64,000 bases of DNA from Sweltsa coloradensis (GCA_024449915.1 JAMZAV010000953.1:62001-126000); one strand, 5' to 3'. Numbered from the stretch's first letter, positions 10,403 to 23,154 are shown. Notes: generated by a model not told the origin, from the letters alone. A program made the numbers and translations.

Positions 10403-12899
10403 CTTAATGAACGTGTGTATGCGTTTCAGACTATAGCTTTGATAATGACATACAGTTAAATTAAATCGCTTCTTATTTGTGCTTTTACGGTGGAAGGAAG
10501 TAAATATCAAGAATCTACGACGACTGAAACCGTATGAAGCTCGTCTGGCATTGGGTAGATGTCCAGCAGACGCCAAAACTTGAACTGTGGCCGTTGGTAA
10601 CAGCTGACTACTGCGTCGTTACGCCTAGGCGTCAAAGCTACGCTGTGAAGTCGCCAACGTGACGATGATTTGAATGAGTGTCCACGTGGAAATGTGTCAA
10701 TCGTGTATCCGGCCCGTGTGGACCGAAATGTAGGGGCGAGGGTTAATGATTGATGTGATGAAAACTCTTCGAGGCCCAAAGAAGGACTGTAAGACAAGGG
10801 TTCAGGGTTCAGCTTAATCACTATACCCATGAGCTTGAAATGACACGAAACATAGGTAATAACCTACTTGTTGGAAGAAGATAATGCACAGAACAATGCC
10901 GTAAGAAAGGGAGTCAGGAATTAAAAAACTGTGGCAATTGCTCATAAACAAAACTGCGTCAATCCAGGTTTTATTAAGCTGGGCGCAGATATAAAGCAGA
11001 CGGTGGAAGATAAGAATAAACCATATTTTAATTTTAATTTCTTTTATGGTGCACGAACAAACATAACAAACATTTTTAATTGCATTTTAATGCCTGTGGT
11101 AATGGGAAAGTTCTTTTAGAAAACTATGAGCACGAGCTCTGAAGCGGCCGAGTAATGCACCATTATTTATGGGATACGCTGTACATGTCAGTTAACAATT
11201 CTCATGCAACGTCGCTCGCTGAAACAAAATGAATCTGATATTAAAACAACGTAATGATGTCTGTATCAGCCGAGTGGTATTTTCTTGCATAACATCTTTA
11301 GAAAATTCTTGAAGTGCGTCGCTGGTTCCGGTGAAGGCTGGCTGTTTGTTGAAGCGTAAAGAGGATTTGGTTACTCAACTTCTTAGTATACAAACACAAA
11401 CAGTAATAGCGCTCAGAACAAGTCAAACATGGGGGCAGTGAGGTCACAGGTCAACAAACGCTTTGAGACGGGAGTTGCGCTGAAATCGACTGTTTGTCCC
11501 GAATTAAGAGAAAACCTCGTCGACGGGCGAGAACGTTGACATCTTCACTCCATTGAATAGTTTGGCCCTTGTTAAGCTTCAGCTCGTTTACTTTATGCCA
11601 CAAAAATAATAATTTCACTTCACTATTTCTACACGGCTTCAGTGCTTCTTTACGTGCATAGTAGCGACCATCTTGCCCTCGAAGACAAAAATCTGACCGA
11701 CGAGAACTATGCACATATTTTTTAAGTTTCTTCGGGGAGATTCTTTTGTGCACTCACTTCCATTAGAGTCACGTATCACAAACGAAGAACAAGCTAATTA
11801 CAGATAACATTACAAAAAATGAGCAGAATATTCATATGAAACTAAAACTTTCCCTTCCAGAACTCATTGATTTATGCATCATATCTACTTTTTCTCATGC
11901 CACAAAAACGGCTACAATTATGTAGGTATCCCTAACACAACTAGTATCCATGAAGTTTATTTTGTTAAAAGTTTCGAATATCCGAATAAATTTTTGTATG
12001 AAATTACACAAAGGTAAAACCTTGCTTGATATTATGCAATATGCGCAAAATTGTGAACGACTCTACGTAGAGCGAAATCAGAATGAAATTGGCTCCAGAA
12101 TGCGAGGCAAAAACACGCATTCTCACTTTTTTAACTGTACCTGTTGTTCTTTCATTAAAATTGATACGTACGTATTACGTTTGCTGCTGGTTAATTGTCA
12201 AATGAAGAAAACCGGCGCCAATATGTAAAATTATAAAATCAAGGAAAGTTCTTACTTTGGTTTATGCCATAAAATAATGTAAATCATTGTAAATCCACTG
12301 CAGAGCGTTCTCCTCACACAATGAGATACCATTTGTTCCGATCTACTTGTAGAGCGGTGTAAACGATGGCCATCTTAACCTTAGGTTGCCATCTTGTTTA
12401 CGGTTTCCCTCGGTTTCTCTTGCCGGGCGGATAATGATACTCAGTAATGACTTCCACTACACACACACATCCATAAAGGGATGGTGGTAGTGTTATTGCT
12501 AGTGCTGCAGCCAGTGGAGATGACTTGAAACTTACAACTCTTGGTTTACAATCAAGGATCTTAACACAAAACGCTTGGAATAGATCGAGGGATTAGCATG
12601 CTGGTTGGCTCTCATAGGAAAGATGCGCCATATCCACACATTGCCCTGCATGCCTACCTAACGGTTGACATTAGCAATAATATCACAATGAGGGTAATTG
12701 CAGATACGGTACCAAAAATTAAAGACAATCACAGAAAATACACGGCCTGGTACGACAGCGAGACGATTGGACAAAAACCGTGCTCACAGGGCTTGGAAGC
12801 GATCTCAACACGGGAATGCCAAAATTGAGTTTCGAGTTAAACTCACTGCTTTTTAAATCTTAAAGTAAACAGATGTAAGGAATACATTCGTTAAATCGA
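10403..12899. other. No gene identified
   Basis: Open frames of 60-107 codons occur at 10507-10830 (-), 11451-11753 (-), 11950-12228 (+) and 12598-12828 (+). None has a motif I recognise and their codon choice looks random. I see no repeat shared with the rest of the window. Confidence 0.4.
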
Positions 12900-12906
12900 T
12901 GCATCA

Positions 12907-13143
12907 GTGCCTGAAAATCCCACTCGTATATGGAGTTTCGTGAGGCACAAAACAAGTACAAGGCGTATACCTATTGCAGTCGAGTACAATGGGCAAAAGG
13001 TTTGCGACACATCTAAATGCAGCAAATTATTTTCTGATATCTTTAAAACGTCTTTTCTTCCACCCCCTGTGAACCCGCTCGACCCCCACCCTTCTCGCGT
13101 ACTCAAACGAAAATCTACCGTCCCTAACCACCACAGCACGTGA
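12907..13143 (+). pseudogene. LINE ORF2 linker fragment upstream of the RT
   Basis: A 78-codon frame containing RIWSFVRHKTSTRRIPIAV and a YNGQKV motif. In jockey-type ORF2 proteins this region joins the endonuclease to the reverse transcriptase. The reading frame is lost at about 13143; the RT motif GPDKIP appears in another frame near 13190. This is a decayed fragment that continues into the RT below. Confidence 0.7.
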
Positions 13144-13144
13144 A

Positions 13145-13993
13145 ATTGAAGATTGCATTTGAAAGTTAAAAAATGGAAAATCTCCGGGTCCCGATAAAAT
13201 ACCAATAAATGTAATTGAATTCTGCAGAAGTTCTCTCTCAAAACCTCTGGCAAAAATATTCAATGCATCCCTTAACACTGTTGAGTTCCCTACTCGCTGG
13301 AAACACGTGGTTGTCACACCGGTGCTTAAGAAGGGTAGCCGATACAACGTAGCTAATTACAGGCCAATTTCGTTACTTTCCACTTTCTCAAAAGTTTTTG
13401 AATATATTCTTCACAAACGTCTCTTCAACCACGTGGCTAGTCACATCGCACCTGAGCAGCACGGCTTCGTAAAACACCGCTCAACAGTCTCTAGCCTGGC
13501 CCAGTTCACGACTGACATTGCGTTTCACATTAACAATGGAAGTCAAGTTGATGCAGTCTACACCGATTTCAGCAAGGCATTCGACAGCGTAGACAACAGC
13601 CTCCTCCTACTCAAACTGCAAGGCTACGAAATGTGGTTTAAGTACACAAACTCTTATAGCTATCTTTCTGGTCGAACACAAAGCGTATTGATTGATGACG
13701 GTACTTCTGACACTGAACCTGTCACATCAGGAGTGCCCCAAGGTTCAATTCTAGACCCTCTTGTGTTCACACTATTCGTTAACTATATACCATCATGTTT
13801 CAAGACCAGTAAATGCCTTATGTATGCTGACGATCTCAAGGTCTACTGCCCAGTGAGTAGCGTCAACGGCTGTGAACGAATACAACAAGAACTCCAAACT
13901 TTCTCAAATTGGTGTAAAACGTGGAGGCTCAATCTTAATGTTACTAAGTGCAACTTCATATCATTCACCAACAAGAGAAAAAAAACGCAATAG
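13145..13993 (+). pseudogene. Jockey-group LINE reverse transcriptase (broken ORF2)
   Basis: The longest frame, 13307-13993 (228 codons), carries the RT palm: VANYRPISLLS near its start, QHGFVKHRST, DFSKAFDSVD (first catalytic Asp), TSGVPQGSIL and LMYADDLKVY (the catalytic Asp pair), then the thumb WRLNLNVTKC. The preceding GPDK block (13180-13305) is out of frame with it. RT copies element RNA into DNA at the target site. The variant GSILDPL replaces the usual GSILGPL. The frame ends in a lysine-rich run, and the protein resumes in other frames downstream, so it is a pseudogene. Confidence 0.85.
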
Positions 13994-14553
13994 ATTTCAC
14001 TTACTATCTCAATAACTCTGCGCTTGCTAAGGTCAACTCCATCCAAAACCTGGGTGTACAAATTACCAGCGATCTATCGTACAATGCACATCTAGGGCAG
14101 GTCATACCCAGGGCTCTAAAAATGCTCGGTTTTATGAGAAGGATCTGTGCCAGGGACTTCTCTTACTAACACTATAAGAAAACTGTTCATGGCCTTAATA
14201 AGGCTACAAGCTGACTACGCCAGTGTGATTTGGAACCCCCACCACGTGACGAAAACCAAAAGTATTGAGCGCGTCCAACAGAAGTTCATAAAATGCGGGT
14301 GTTTAAAAATAATTTTGTGTACCATAGAGCGGATTATACCACCTTGTGCAAAAGTTTGGACATTCCAACTTTGGGAAATCACCGCAAGGCATCTGACGTA
14401 ATATTTTTATACAAGCTATTGCACAATCAAATCAACTCTCAATTGTTGTGCCTAGTGAACCTGCATGTTTCCTCTAGGTTCACTCGCAATCAACTCACTT
14501 TCACTATTCCTCGGAGCCGCATGGACTTGTTTAAATACTCATATGTAAAATAG
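13994..14553 (+). pseudogene. Jockey-group LINE ORF2 C-terminal region (broken)
   Basis: Three overlapping frames (13948-14169, 14147-14401, 14293-14553) together give the usual post-RT sequence: LGVQITSDLSYNAHL, then an RKLFMALIRLQADYASVIWNP block, then the C-terminal FLYKLLHNQINS region. The order is collinear with intact family members. Frame changes near 13990, 14160 and 14310 break it. The function of this domain in LINEs is not well defined. Confidence 0.75.
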
Positions 14554-15145
<592 letters not shown>

Positions 15146-16013
15146 AATTCACTGTCTAGTGCTTCATTACTGTTACGATAACATATTGATATATGTATAT
15201 ATATATATTCAAGTTTCGACAATCAAATGTACGTTATTTACAAACAACAATACAATAAGTTAATTTATGATTCCAAAAATCTTGTATTATTTCACTTAAG
15301 TAAATAGTTGGGCTTTTAACGTAAAACTATTTCTTTGTCTGATATCAAAATACACTAGACTAGACTGTAGTGATAAAATCACTAACGGTTATTGTATTTT
15401 TCAACACATTTTTTTATCATAGGACAAACTTTGTACATTTTAATTAAATACAACGATTCGAAATCTGACAGCATTTACCTTCACCAGGTCATGAAAGAAG
15501 AAAAATTACAATTATCAGAATCATATCAAAACAAAGAACTAGACTACGATCATATTTATCTACCAGAGCTGGATTTAATATAATTTCCACGGTTTTAATT
15601 AAGTCTTTTAAGTTTTTTATACACTGACTTAAAATAAGTTTGGTGTAACGTTTGTTTTTTTACTGATGTCACGTGAAAGTGTCCAAAACTTTACAAAGAA
15701 AACGAGCGGTACTAAAGTAGTACCTACAACAAGTACCTGTTTTCATTATCGCTTGGTTATCACGGAAACAGTCGTTAAAGAATATTTAAAACTACCGTAA
15801 GCGTTGACAGAAAATGCTAAAACCTCCATGTATGTACAACGTAGTAATGTATCAATAGAAGAAACATACACACATTGTATAACGTAAAACATTTACCAAC
15901 AAAACACGGTTTTGATCACATTGTATTTCTTGTCAATTTAGATATAAAGACTTTTTTTAATGTAAAAATTATTTCTACTTAATTTCACGTTTATTTTAAA
16001 AATGATATCCAAT
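15146..16013. other. No feature recognised
   Basis: AT-rich sequence including a short (TA)n at about 15195-15207. No plausible gene. Confidence 0.4.
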
Positions 16014-16021
16014 GGAATAAC

Positions 16022-16980
16022 CAGTGTTGGGTCAGTTCTTTTTTAAAATGAACTTTTTAAAAGTTCAGTTCACAGCTCAAATAATGAACTTTTTAAAAGT
16101 TCAAGTTCTTTTAAAACCTAAAATTTTGAAAAGTTCAAGTTCGTCTAAAATATGAACTAAGTTCTTTTAAAAGTTCTTTTGTAAAAAAAATCACTATTTT
16201 ATTAAAGGCTAGCGTAAACTGAAGAAAAACACGAGAAAAAACATTAGGGGTGTTCGAGTACCAATTTACTCGCGAGTTTGAGTCGGACGAAAGTGTTGAC
16301 CTGTCTTTGATCGTGTTGATGATTTGTAATACATTCTCGTCGACCAGCTAGTTAAACTAATGCAGATAGGCTACTTAGCATTTTAGGCTTCCAAGATTTT
16401 TTTTCCGAATTAGTTGTACATCGTTTTAACTTCGTGAATCGTGCGTGATGTTGTCAAAATCAGCTGAACGTGCGTCAACGTAGGCCTACGATAAACGATA
16501 AATAGAGGCGAGCTCTGGCAATCGTCGTCGGGGACCTTGCTCCCCTCCCTTGACGACCTCCCCGACGACGATGACTATGACACAACGAATTATGACAAAG
16601 ACGATGACGACCGCGACGTGAGAAAGCCCCCATCCGCCCCTTTCCCGTGGCTGGTTCTGACCAGCATGGGCCCCTCCCCCCCCCCCCTAGGTTAGAGTGG
16701 TTCATTATGACCAAACGATTGACGAGTCCTTAATCCAAATAAACAAAAAAAACGATAAACAACGATTTGTTATTGTTTTTAAGCGTCGACGGCGGCGAGT
16801 CGACGGCTGCTCGGCGCACGGAAAGAACTTACAAATGAACTTTCTAAAACTGAAAAGTTCGTTCTCGGAATAAACTTTTAAAAGTTCAAGTTCATTCATT
16901 TAAAAAAGAGTAAGTTCACTGAAAAGTTCACAAAAAAAGAACGCAACGCGTTCTTTTTAAAAGTTCCTTCCCCAACACTG
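16022..16980. mobile_element. Non-autonomous hAT element (959 bp)
   Basis: Starts CAGTGTTGGG and ends CCCAACACTG, a classic hAT terminus. The 8 bp on each side match at 7 of 8 positions ('ggaataac' 16014-16021, 'ggaatagc' 16981-16988). Both subterminal regions are full of 'aaaagttc' and 'gaactttt' motifs in both orientations, as expected for transposase-binding sites. The GC-rich middle (16470-16840) has no transposase frame, so it depends on a relative elsewhere. Confidence 0.85.
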
Positions 16981-16988
16981 GGAATAGC

Positions 16989-18414
16989 ATAAACCTGTTA
17001 ATGATGTATCATCCGTCTAGTCAACACACAATATGTGAAATAAAAAGCCGAGTTTTCCTGATCCCAAAACAAGATAACCTATCAAAACGTGAGCCATTTG
17101 TTGTGTTGTTTTTGTTTTGTGTTCTGTGCGCCTACTGTGATTATTATCAGTAGCTAACATATGTTCACCACAATGATTCTAAGTTCAATGCGTATGACTA
17201 GGAAGCTTCGCAAATGCTTTTTTTTAGTCGCGTTGATGGATGAGCTTTTTTCAAGTTTTTTGTTTGCGTGGGATATCTTTACTTTTGCAAGTGCTTTGCT
17301 TTGCTGCCTACGCATTGTAGGTGATTGTTTTCAAGTTTCTATTGTTACTAGTCAATTGGTATTATTTACCGTTAAAACCTTGTATTAAAAGCTTTATTTC
17401 TATGGATTCTGGATAACTTAAAAAAAAATCGAAAAAAATCGTAAAAGTACGATATTCATGAGAAATATTTCTTCGATTGTACCCAAAAACAATACACCTC
17501 TAAGTTTAGAGATTTCGAATGTCCCCTCCAATTTTTATCAAGATCGGATATGCCGTTTGCCTGGTAGAGAGCTAACAAACAGACAGAGAGAGAGAGAGAG
17601 AAAAAAAAACACCCAAGCTAAATTTTTTGGGGGTCAGTGAAATTGAAGTCTTCGCTTCGCTCATCCAATTATTTATTGCCAAATAATTATTTAGTTACTT
17701 AGTACATTGTAAAATACATGACTATGATTATTTACAACACATTTATAAATATTTATTTTCTTGACTGAAGAAATATATGCACTGACTTCTCACCCTAAAC
17801 AGTATTGAGTTACAAAATATGTAAGTAAATATTTAAATTCTTGTTCTTTCTGTTTTCAGGTAAGTACGATTAACTATTCGCTGAAAATAAGTGGGTAAGT
17901 ATTGAGAACAGAATACCATAAACTTCTGAAATAGAAACTATATCACAAACCATCAGTGAAAAACACGTTTCAGACTGGTACAAATTATCACACATTTAAA
18001 AATGACTGTGGCGATAGGTTGAATCGGGTGACCGAAACCTAAAGCACGGCGCTGTATTTGAGTCACGTATCTCTGAGTGTATGTGTGTGGGGGCGAAGGA
18101 TTCAGGGCTTACTGAAACTTTGGCGACAGGGTTAGATTTGGGGATTTACAACCAGACTCACATATCAGTTTGATGCAATATAATTGGACATCAAAATAAA
18201 GCAGCATTTCGTTTAACTTTTGAGCCGTTCGTTGTATTCGCTATTTTTATCACAGCAGAGTTGACTCAATATTGGAGAATGTTTGTACATTTTTTATGCG
18301 CTATGCTGTTTCCGAGTCCGTGTACCAATATTCTTCTTAAAACTCCAGCTTACATTCTCCCAAAGTTATTCGAAACACGCGAAACGTCTAGGTATACGTA
18401 CGTATATTATCATT
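16989..18414. other. Gene-free sequence with a dispersed repeat end
   Basis: Mostly unassigned. At 17515-17668 there is a repeat-like segment with 'gatatgccgtttgcctgg', a (GA)n tract at 17583-17601 and 'gaagtcttcgcttcgctcat', reminiscent of the start of the repeat at 8619 but not clearly the same. No gene found. Confidence 0.35.
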
Positions 18415-18563
18415 ATTATAACTTTTTCTTATTTTTCTTTAATGAAGCAAACACCTATTTATAACGATATGAGCAAACATTTCTCCCACTAACCAAAATG
18501 GCTAATCAGTTGGTCACATAATAATTGTTAATGATGTAAATAAATCATATCACACATATAACA
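18415..18563 (-). mobile_element. 3' fragment of a CR1-group LINE
   Basis: About 150 bp matching the 3' UTR of the minus-strand LINE at 23209-23345: both have 'gaagcaaa', a 'cccactaa...ccaaa(a)tggct' hairpin (here 18485-18514) and 'cacataat...ttaatg'. Its 5' side runs into (TAA)n at 18564. Confidence 0.7.
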
Positions 18564-18574
18564 CAATAATAATA

Positions 18575-18645
<71 letters not shown>
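18564..18645 (+). repeat. (TAA)n microsatellite, 5' flank of a Dong/R4 element
   Basis: TAA repeats ending directly at the first base of the Dong/R4 5' UTR ('tagtggcgccgcacc'). Confidence 0.95.
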
Positions 18646-18662
18646 GTGGCGCCGCACCACTC

Positions 18663-19724
18663 ATGGCTACCGCAGATGCAGCTGCTCCAGCTGCACCGTC
18701 TGGCAGTGGTTTAGGGGAGCCTAGCGCACCCCTCACTGCAGCTGGACTTGTACGCCAACGCATGAAGTGGACAAAAGAGCTGAACAGAGCACTTATGCAT
18801 GCGTACTACAGGAGCACCAACGTGGAGACTGAGATGGAAGGGTTCAGGGCGAGGTTCCTCCAGGAGTGGAAGAAGATGTTCCCGGACACGACTTTGGACG
18901 AGCAGCGCATCTGCACCCAGATGAGGTCCATCCTGTCAAGAAGAGCCCTCTCCACAGCCGAACTCGACCACCTCAAGAGAGAGACAAGGCTGGAGTTGCA
19001 ACATCATCAGCAACAACGACGACAACAACAGGACCAAGAGCTTAGCAGCCAGGAGGGAGAAGATGACGGCTCCGGAGATGAGGCGGAACAACAATCAGTA
19101 CCCCAGGAACCAGAAGCACAACAGCCAGCAGACGACAACATCGAGCTGGAACATCTGAAAGAGTCATACGAGGCTCTCAAGCTACAGTACCAGGGAATGC
19201 CCTTGGAAAGTCGGCCTCGGATTCCCAAGTTGCAGTGTAATGCAAAGGTTTTCAGGATCGTTGCAGCAGCTGATGAACTGGTGAGGGGTGACATCGAAGG
19301 AACGTCATCCCTTGAGGAAGTGGCAGGGTTTGTCCATTGTGCTGCGCTGGCAGTGGGTGAGAGGTTCGTGCAAAATGCCCGCAAGTTAGGTCTGAGAGCC
19401 TCAAACCCCAGACGCTCACAAAAGCCTCACAGGAATAAGACCCCGACCTGGATGAAAAGGATTGAGGGCAAGATTAGTTACGCCAGAAAAGACATCGGAC
19501 ACCTAGCAGCATTCTTGCAAAGTCTGCAGGACTGCAGCACCAAGGTGAGGAATGGTGTCAGAAGCGTTGCTAGGAGGATGAAGCTGAGAAGGACGGACAA
19601 GGACTACGAGAAAAAGCTTCGCGAGAAGGAGGAGTGGTTGAAACAGCGGATTGCAGCGCTTGGAGCCCGCATCAGGCGTTATAATGAAGCGGCCAAGCGG
19701 AGACAACAAGACCATCTATTGTAG
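18663..19724 (+). CDS. Dong/R4 LINE N-terminal protein region
   Basis: 353 codons starting ATG 17 bases inside the element. After an Ala/Pro-rich leader comes RMKWTKELNRALMHAYY (about residues 33-49) and a helix-rich block ending in SRRALSTAELDHLKRE; this resembles the N-terminal Myb/SANT-like region of other Dong/R4 ORFs and could bind DNA. A Gln/Glu-rich acidic linker follows (about residues 120-160), then a basic helical region (residues 250-353), probably coiled coil. In an intact element this should continue in frame into the RT. Here a stop at 19724 ends it, and the next recognisable protein (FWSGIWSDPKRHEGNAYW) is in a different frame, so it is the N-terminal part of a broken polyprotein. 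Its length and open state are notable next to the broken RT. Confidence 0.75.
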   Translation: MATADAAAPAAPSGSGLGEPSAPLTAAGLVRQRMKWTKELNRALMHAYYRSTNVETEMEGFRARFLQEWKKMFPDTTLDEQRICTQMRSILSRRALSTAELDHLKRETRLELQHHQQQRRQQQDQELSSQEGEDDGSGDEAEQQSVPQEPEAQQPADDNIELEHLKESYEALKLQYQGMPLESRPRIPKLQCNAKVFRIVAAADELVRGDIEGTSSLEEVAGFVHCAALAVGERFVQNARKLGLRASNPRRSQKPHRNKTPTWMKRIEGKISYARKDIGHLAAFLQSLQDCSTKVRNGVRSVARRMKLRRTDKDYEKKLREKEEWLKQRIAALGARIRRYNEAAKRRQQDHLL

Positions 19725-19734
19725 CTGATCAGAA

Positions 19735-21260
19735 GCTCTTCTACCGAAGTTGGATTCCGAAGGCCAGGAAGAACAGCCGCAGCAGCATCCCACCGCAGCA
19801 TCAATGACAGATTTTGGTCGGGTATTTGGTCTGATCCGAAACGCCACGAGGGAAATGCTTACTGGCTGCAAGAGGAGGAAGAGGATTGCCAGGCCTTACA
19901 CCAATGCCTGACAGCAATTTTTCTGCGAGGACATACGCGTGGCTGTAAAGAAGACGCAAAATGGAAGGAAACAGGGATAGACGCCATCCACAACTTTTGG
20001 TGGAAATACTTTAAAGGCACGCATACGGTTCTTGCTGCTCGTTTCCAGCAAGCACTCGACGTATCCCGCAGTCATCCCCAAGTTCTTCACGCTCGGCGTC
20101 ACGTACATGAAGGCAAAGCCTGGGGACCCCCTGGACCCCAAGAACTATAGACCTATCACGTGCCTCCCGACGGTGTACAAGATCTTCACATCCGTTCTTG
20201 CGGCAAAAATGTCTGACCACCTCACCCTTAACGAAGTCCTCACGGACGAGCAAAATGGCTGCAGGAAGGGTGCGCGAGGATGCGCGGAGCTGCTGGTGAT
20301 GGACACGGTAGCATCGCGGCAAGCGCACCACAAGAAGCGCAACCTTTCCGTTGGTTGGGTTGACTACAGGAAGGCGTTCGACTCTGTGCCACACTCATGG
20401 CTTCTGCACGTCTGTCATTTTGTACAAAATCGACCCTCGGCTCATCCGACTTCTCGAGCACTGCATGGCCACATGGAGAACCACTCTCCATGTAGGACAA
20501 GGTTTCAACAAGATCACGACGGAGGAAATCCGCATCCAAAGGTGGATTTTCCAGGGAGATAGCCTCAGCCCCCTGTGGTTCTGCCTCGCGTTGAACCCAC
20601 TAAGCAACATGCTGAGGAAGTCTGGGTATGGCTACCAGCTCCAGAAAAAAAACAAGGTTACACTCACGCACTTGTTCTACATGGATGACTTGAAGATGTA
20701 CGCACCCAGCTCAGATGAACTTTGGAGCTGTTCGAAACTCGTCAAGAGCTTCAGCGGGCGCCATCTGTATGGAGTTTGGACTCGACAAGTGTGCCGTCAT
20801 GCACGTGAAGAAAGGCAAGGTTCAAGACCCTCAAGGAGGACTGCAACTCGTGGGCGGGGAAGTGATTCGAGATCTGGGCAACTACAAGTATCTGGGACTT
20901 CAACAGCTGCTGGGCATCAGTGATACAGACGCCAGAAAACAGGTCGAGAAGAAGGTCCTCGCCAGGGTTAGCAAGGTTTGTAGGTCGTACCTGAGTTCGA
21001 GAAATAAGATCACGGCGATTAATGGGTGGGCATTGCCCGTGGCTTCGTACACATTTGGCTCAGTGAAATGGTCCAACACTGCCTTGCAGGCATTCGATAG
21101 GAAGATCCGCTCCGTCATGACCAAGCACAGGATGCAACATCCGAGGAGCTCCGTGGAGCGATTGTACCTGTCGCGCAATGTTGGTGGAAGAGGGCTGCTC
21201 AGTGTCGAGGTGCTATGCCACAGCAAGGAAACACCAACTCCGAGCTTACTTCTTATCTCG
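19735..21260 (+). pseudogene. Dong/R4 reverse transcriptase, copy 1A (frameshifted)
   Basis: RT motifs are spread over three frames. 20032-20562 has YRPITCLPTVYKIFTSVLA, an EQNGCRKGARGC block and VGWVDYRKAFDSVPHSW (catalytic Asp). 20351-20923 has FQGDSLSPLWFCLALNPLS and LFYMDDLKMYA (the catalytic Asp pair). 20715-21263 has MEFGLDKCAVMHVKKG, then the thumb with MTKHRMQHPRSSVERLYLSRNVGGRGL. These blocks are diagnostic for the R2/R4 group. At least three single-base shifts between blocks would prevent translation. RT would prime on nicked target DNA. Confidence 0.85.
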
Positions 21261-21479
21261 TGAGAGTCAGCTGCACAAGGCCAAATCTGGCACAGGATCA
21301 AGACTATACCCCAAACTTCACTTGCGAGACGAAGAAGTGCACTTCAGCATTAAGACTGCGGCAGAAGAATGCAACAGTGAGGGAGAAGCCCTTCACGGTA
21401 GGTTGCAGCCGAGCTCACTGGGGAGCACACCGACTTGAAACCCTCGACGGAATGGCTCCGCACGGCAGGCCTCTTAAGT

Positions 21480-22147
21480 GAAACGGAGGGTTTGTGTTCG
21501 CAATCCAGGATCAAGTGGTGCGCACCAAGAACTACGAGCGATACATTCTCAAAAACGACGTCCAGGATTGCTGCCGTCTCTGCAAGAAGGCCAGCGAGAC
21601 CACCAGCACATCACAAGTGGATGCTCTGAGTTAGCGCCTAAGGAGTATGTTGAGCGCCATAACGCAGTAGCCAAAGTGGTACACCAAGCACTGGCTAAGG
21701 AGCACGGCCTCGTGGACGAGGAAAGACCGTACTACAAGTGTAGGCCCGAGCAAGTCCTACGAAACCCAAAACGCTAAGCTGCTGTGGGACTCTGTCATCG
21801 TCACAGGGCAGGGCGGTCGAGGCAAATAGGCCAGACTTGGTTTTGTTTGACAAAAAAGCTCAAAACAGCAACCATCATTGACATCGCCATCCCTCAGATA
21901 GCCATGTGGTCAGCACAATAGCCAATAAGAGGCGAAAATACTAGCCGCTCGCCGTAGAACTCAAGGACATATACAAGCTGAGGTCCGTTGAAAATTGTTC
22001 CTGTCGTCGTCTCCGTCAACGGTTGGTCACCAAGGAGTGGTCAGCGGCAAAGGAGAAGCTCCATCTGAAGGACAAGCACGTTCGTGTCATGCAAAAGGCT
22101 GCAATCCTTGGTACAAGCAACATCGTGCGGAAGGGCCTCAGCCTCTG
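21480..22147 (+). pseudogene. Dong/R4 zinc finger and restriction-like endonuclease, copy 1A (broken)
   Basis: Collinear with the intact frame at 22425-23033 but interrupted by about half a dozen small indels: a base lost near 21605 disrupts the zinc finger and the RPDLV/DIAIP endonuclease motifs are in shifted frames. It encodes the domain that would nick the TAA target. The comparison with the neighbouring copy shows exactly which positions are shifted. Confidence 0.8.
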
Positions 22148-22254
22148 AGTTCTGTCGTTCCCCACCACCGTTGGGTCCCCGCGCTAGGTGCACTCTCGCA
22201 TCATCTTGGCTCAAGATGAGCTCGGTGGTGCAAAGGAGAGCAGAAACGAAGAAA

Positions 22255-22410
<156 letters not shown>

Positions 22411-22424
22411 CACACACACATACA

Positions 22425-23033
22425 CGATACATTCTCAAAAACGACGTCCAAGATTGCTGCCATCTCTGCAAGAAGGCCAGCGAGACCATCCAGCACATCA
22501 CAAGTGGATGCCCTGAGTTAGCTCCGAAGGAGTATGTTGAGCGCCATAACGCAGTAGCCAAAGTGGTCCACCAAGCACTGGCCAAGGAGCACGGCCTCGT
22601 GGACGAGGAAAGACCGTACTACAAGTGCAGGCCCGAGCAAGTCCTACGCAACCAAAACGCTAAGCTACTGTGGGACTCTGTCATCGTCACGGACAGGGCG
22701 GTCGAGGCAAATAGGCCAGACTTGGTTTTGTTTGACAAAAAAGCTCAAACGGCAACCATCATTGATATCGCCATCCCCTCAGATGGCCATGTGGTCAGCA
22801 CAATAGCCAATAAGAGGCGAAAATACCAGCCGCACGCCGTAGAACTCAAGGACATATACAAGCTGAGGTCCGTTGAAATCGTTCCTGTCGTCGTCTCCGT
22901 CAACGGTTTGGTCACCAAAGAGTGGTCAGCGGCAAGGGAGAAGCTCCATCTGAAGGACAAGCACGTTCGTGTCATGCAGAAGGCTGCAATCCTTGGTACA
23001 AGTAACATCGTGCGGAAGGTCCTCAGCCTCTGA
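22425..23033 (+). CDS. Dong/R4 zinc finger and restriction-like endonuclease, copy 1B (5'-truncated)
   Basis: An uninterrupted frame covers the C-terminal end of the ORF; the first methionine is at 22563 but the homologous protein starts at 22425. It shows a CCHC finger (CCHLCKKASETIQHITSGC; Cys, Cys, His, Cys), then VERHN, YYKCRPEQVL and the endonuclease core NRPDLVLFDKKAQTATIIDIAIPSD, with the PD...D residues of the restriction-like fold. The end MQKAAILGTSNIVRKVLSL is typical of the family. In a full element this domain nicks the target DNA for target-primed reverse transcription. This copy lacks an RT and cannot move by itself. It is nearly identical to 21538-22147 but without the frame breaks. 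Confidence 0.85.
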   Translation, partial: RYILKNDVQDCCHLCKKASETIQHITSGCPELAPKEYVERHNAVAKVVHQALAKEHGLVDEERPYYKCRPEQVLRNQNAKLLWDSVIVTDRAVEANRPDLVLFDKKAQTATIIDIAIPSDGHVVSTIANKRRKYQPHAVELKDIYKLRSVEIVPVVVSVNGLVTKEWSAAREKLHLKDKHVRVMQKAAILGTSNIVRKVLSL

Positions 23034-23145
23034 GTTCTGTCGTACCCCACCACCGTTGGGTCCCCGCGCTAGGTGCACTCTCGCATAATCTTGGCTCAAG
23101 ATGAGCTCGGTGGTGCAAAGGAGAGCAGAAACGAAGGAAAATAAG
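23034..23145 (+). other. 3' UTR of Dong/R4 copy 1B
   Basis: About 110 bases nearly identical to 22148-22254 of copy 1A ('accaccgttgggtccccgcg', 'atgagctcggtggtgcaaag'), ending at the TAA tract. Confidence 0.75.
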
Positions 23146-23154
23146 ATAATAATG

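Larger units (their letters stand above)
18646..22254 (+). mobile_element. Dong/R4-type LINE, copy 1A (full length, broken)
   Basis: A site-specific type of non-LTR element with (TAA)n on both sides. In order: a very short 5' UTR, an N-terminal coding part (18663-19724), RT (about 19735-21260), a zinc-finger and restriction-like endonuclease part (21480-22147) and a short 3' UTR. This order, the C-terminal endonuclease and the TAA flanks match the R4/Dong clade, whose Bombyx member Dong lies in TAA repeats. The coding region is split by several frameshifts. Confidence 0.85.

Noticed and set aside
10507..10830. 107-codon minus-strand frame
   Set aside because: No motif, no homologous copy in the window.
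19007..19384. 125-codon minus-strand Ser/Cys-rich frame
   Set aside because: Shadow of the Gln-rich Dong N-terminal frame on the plus strand.
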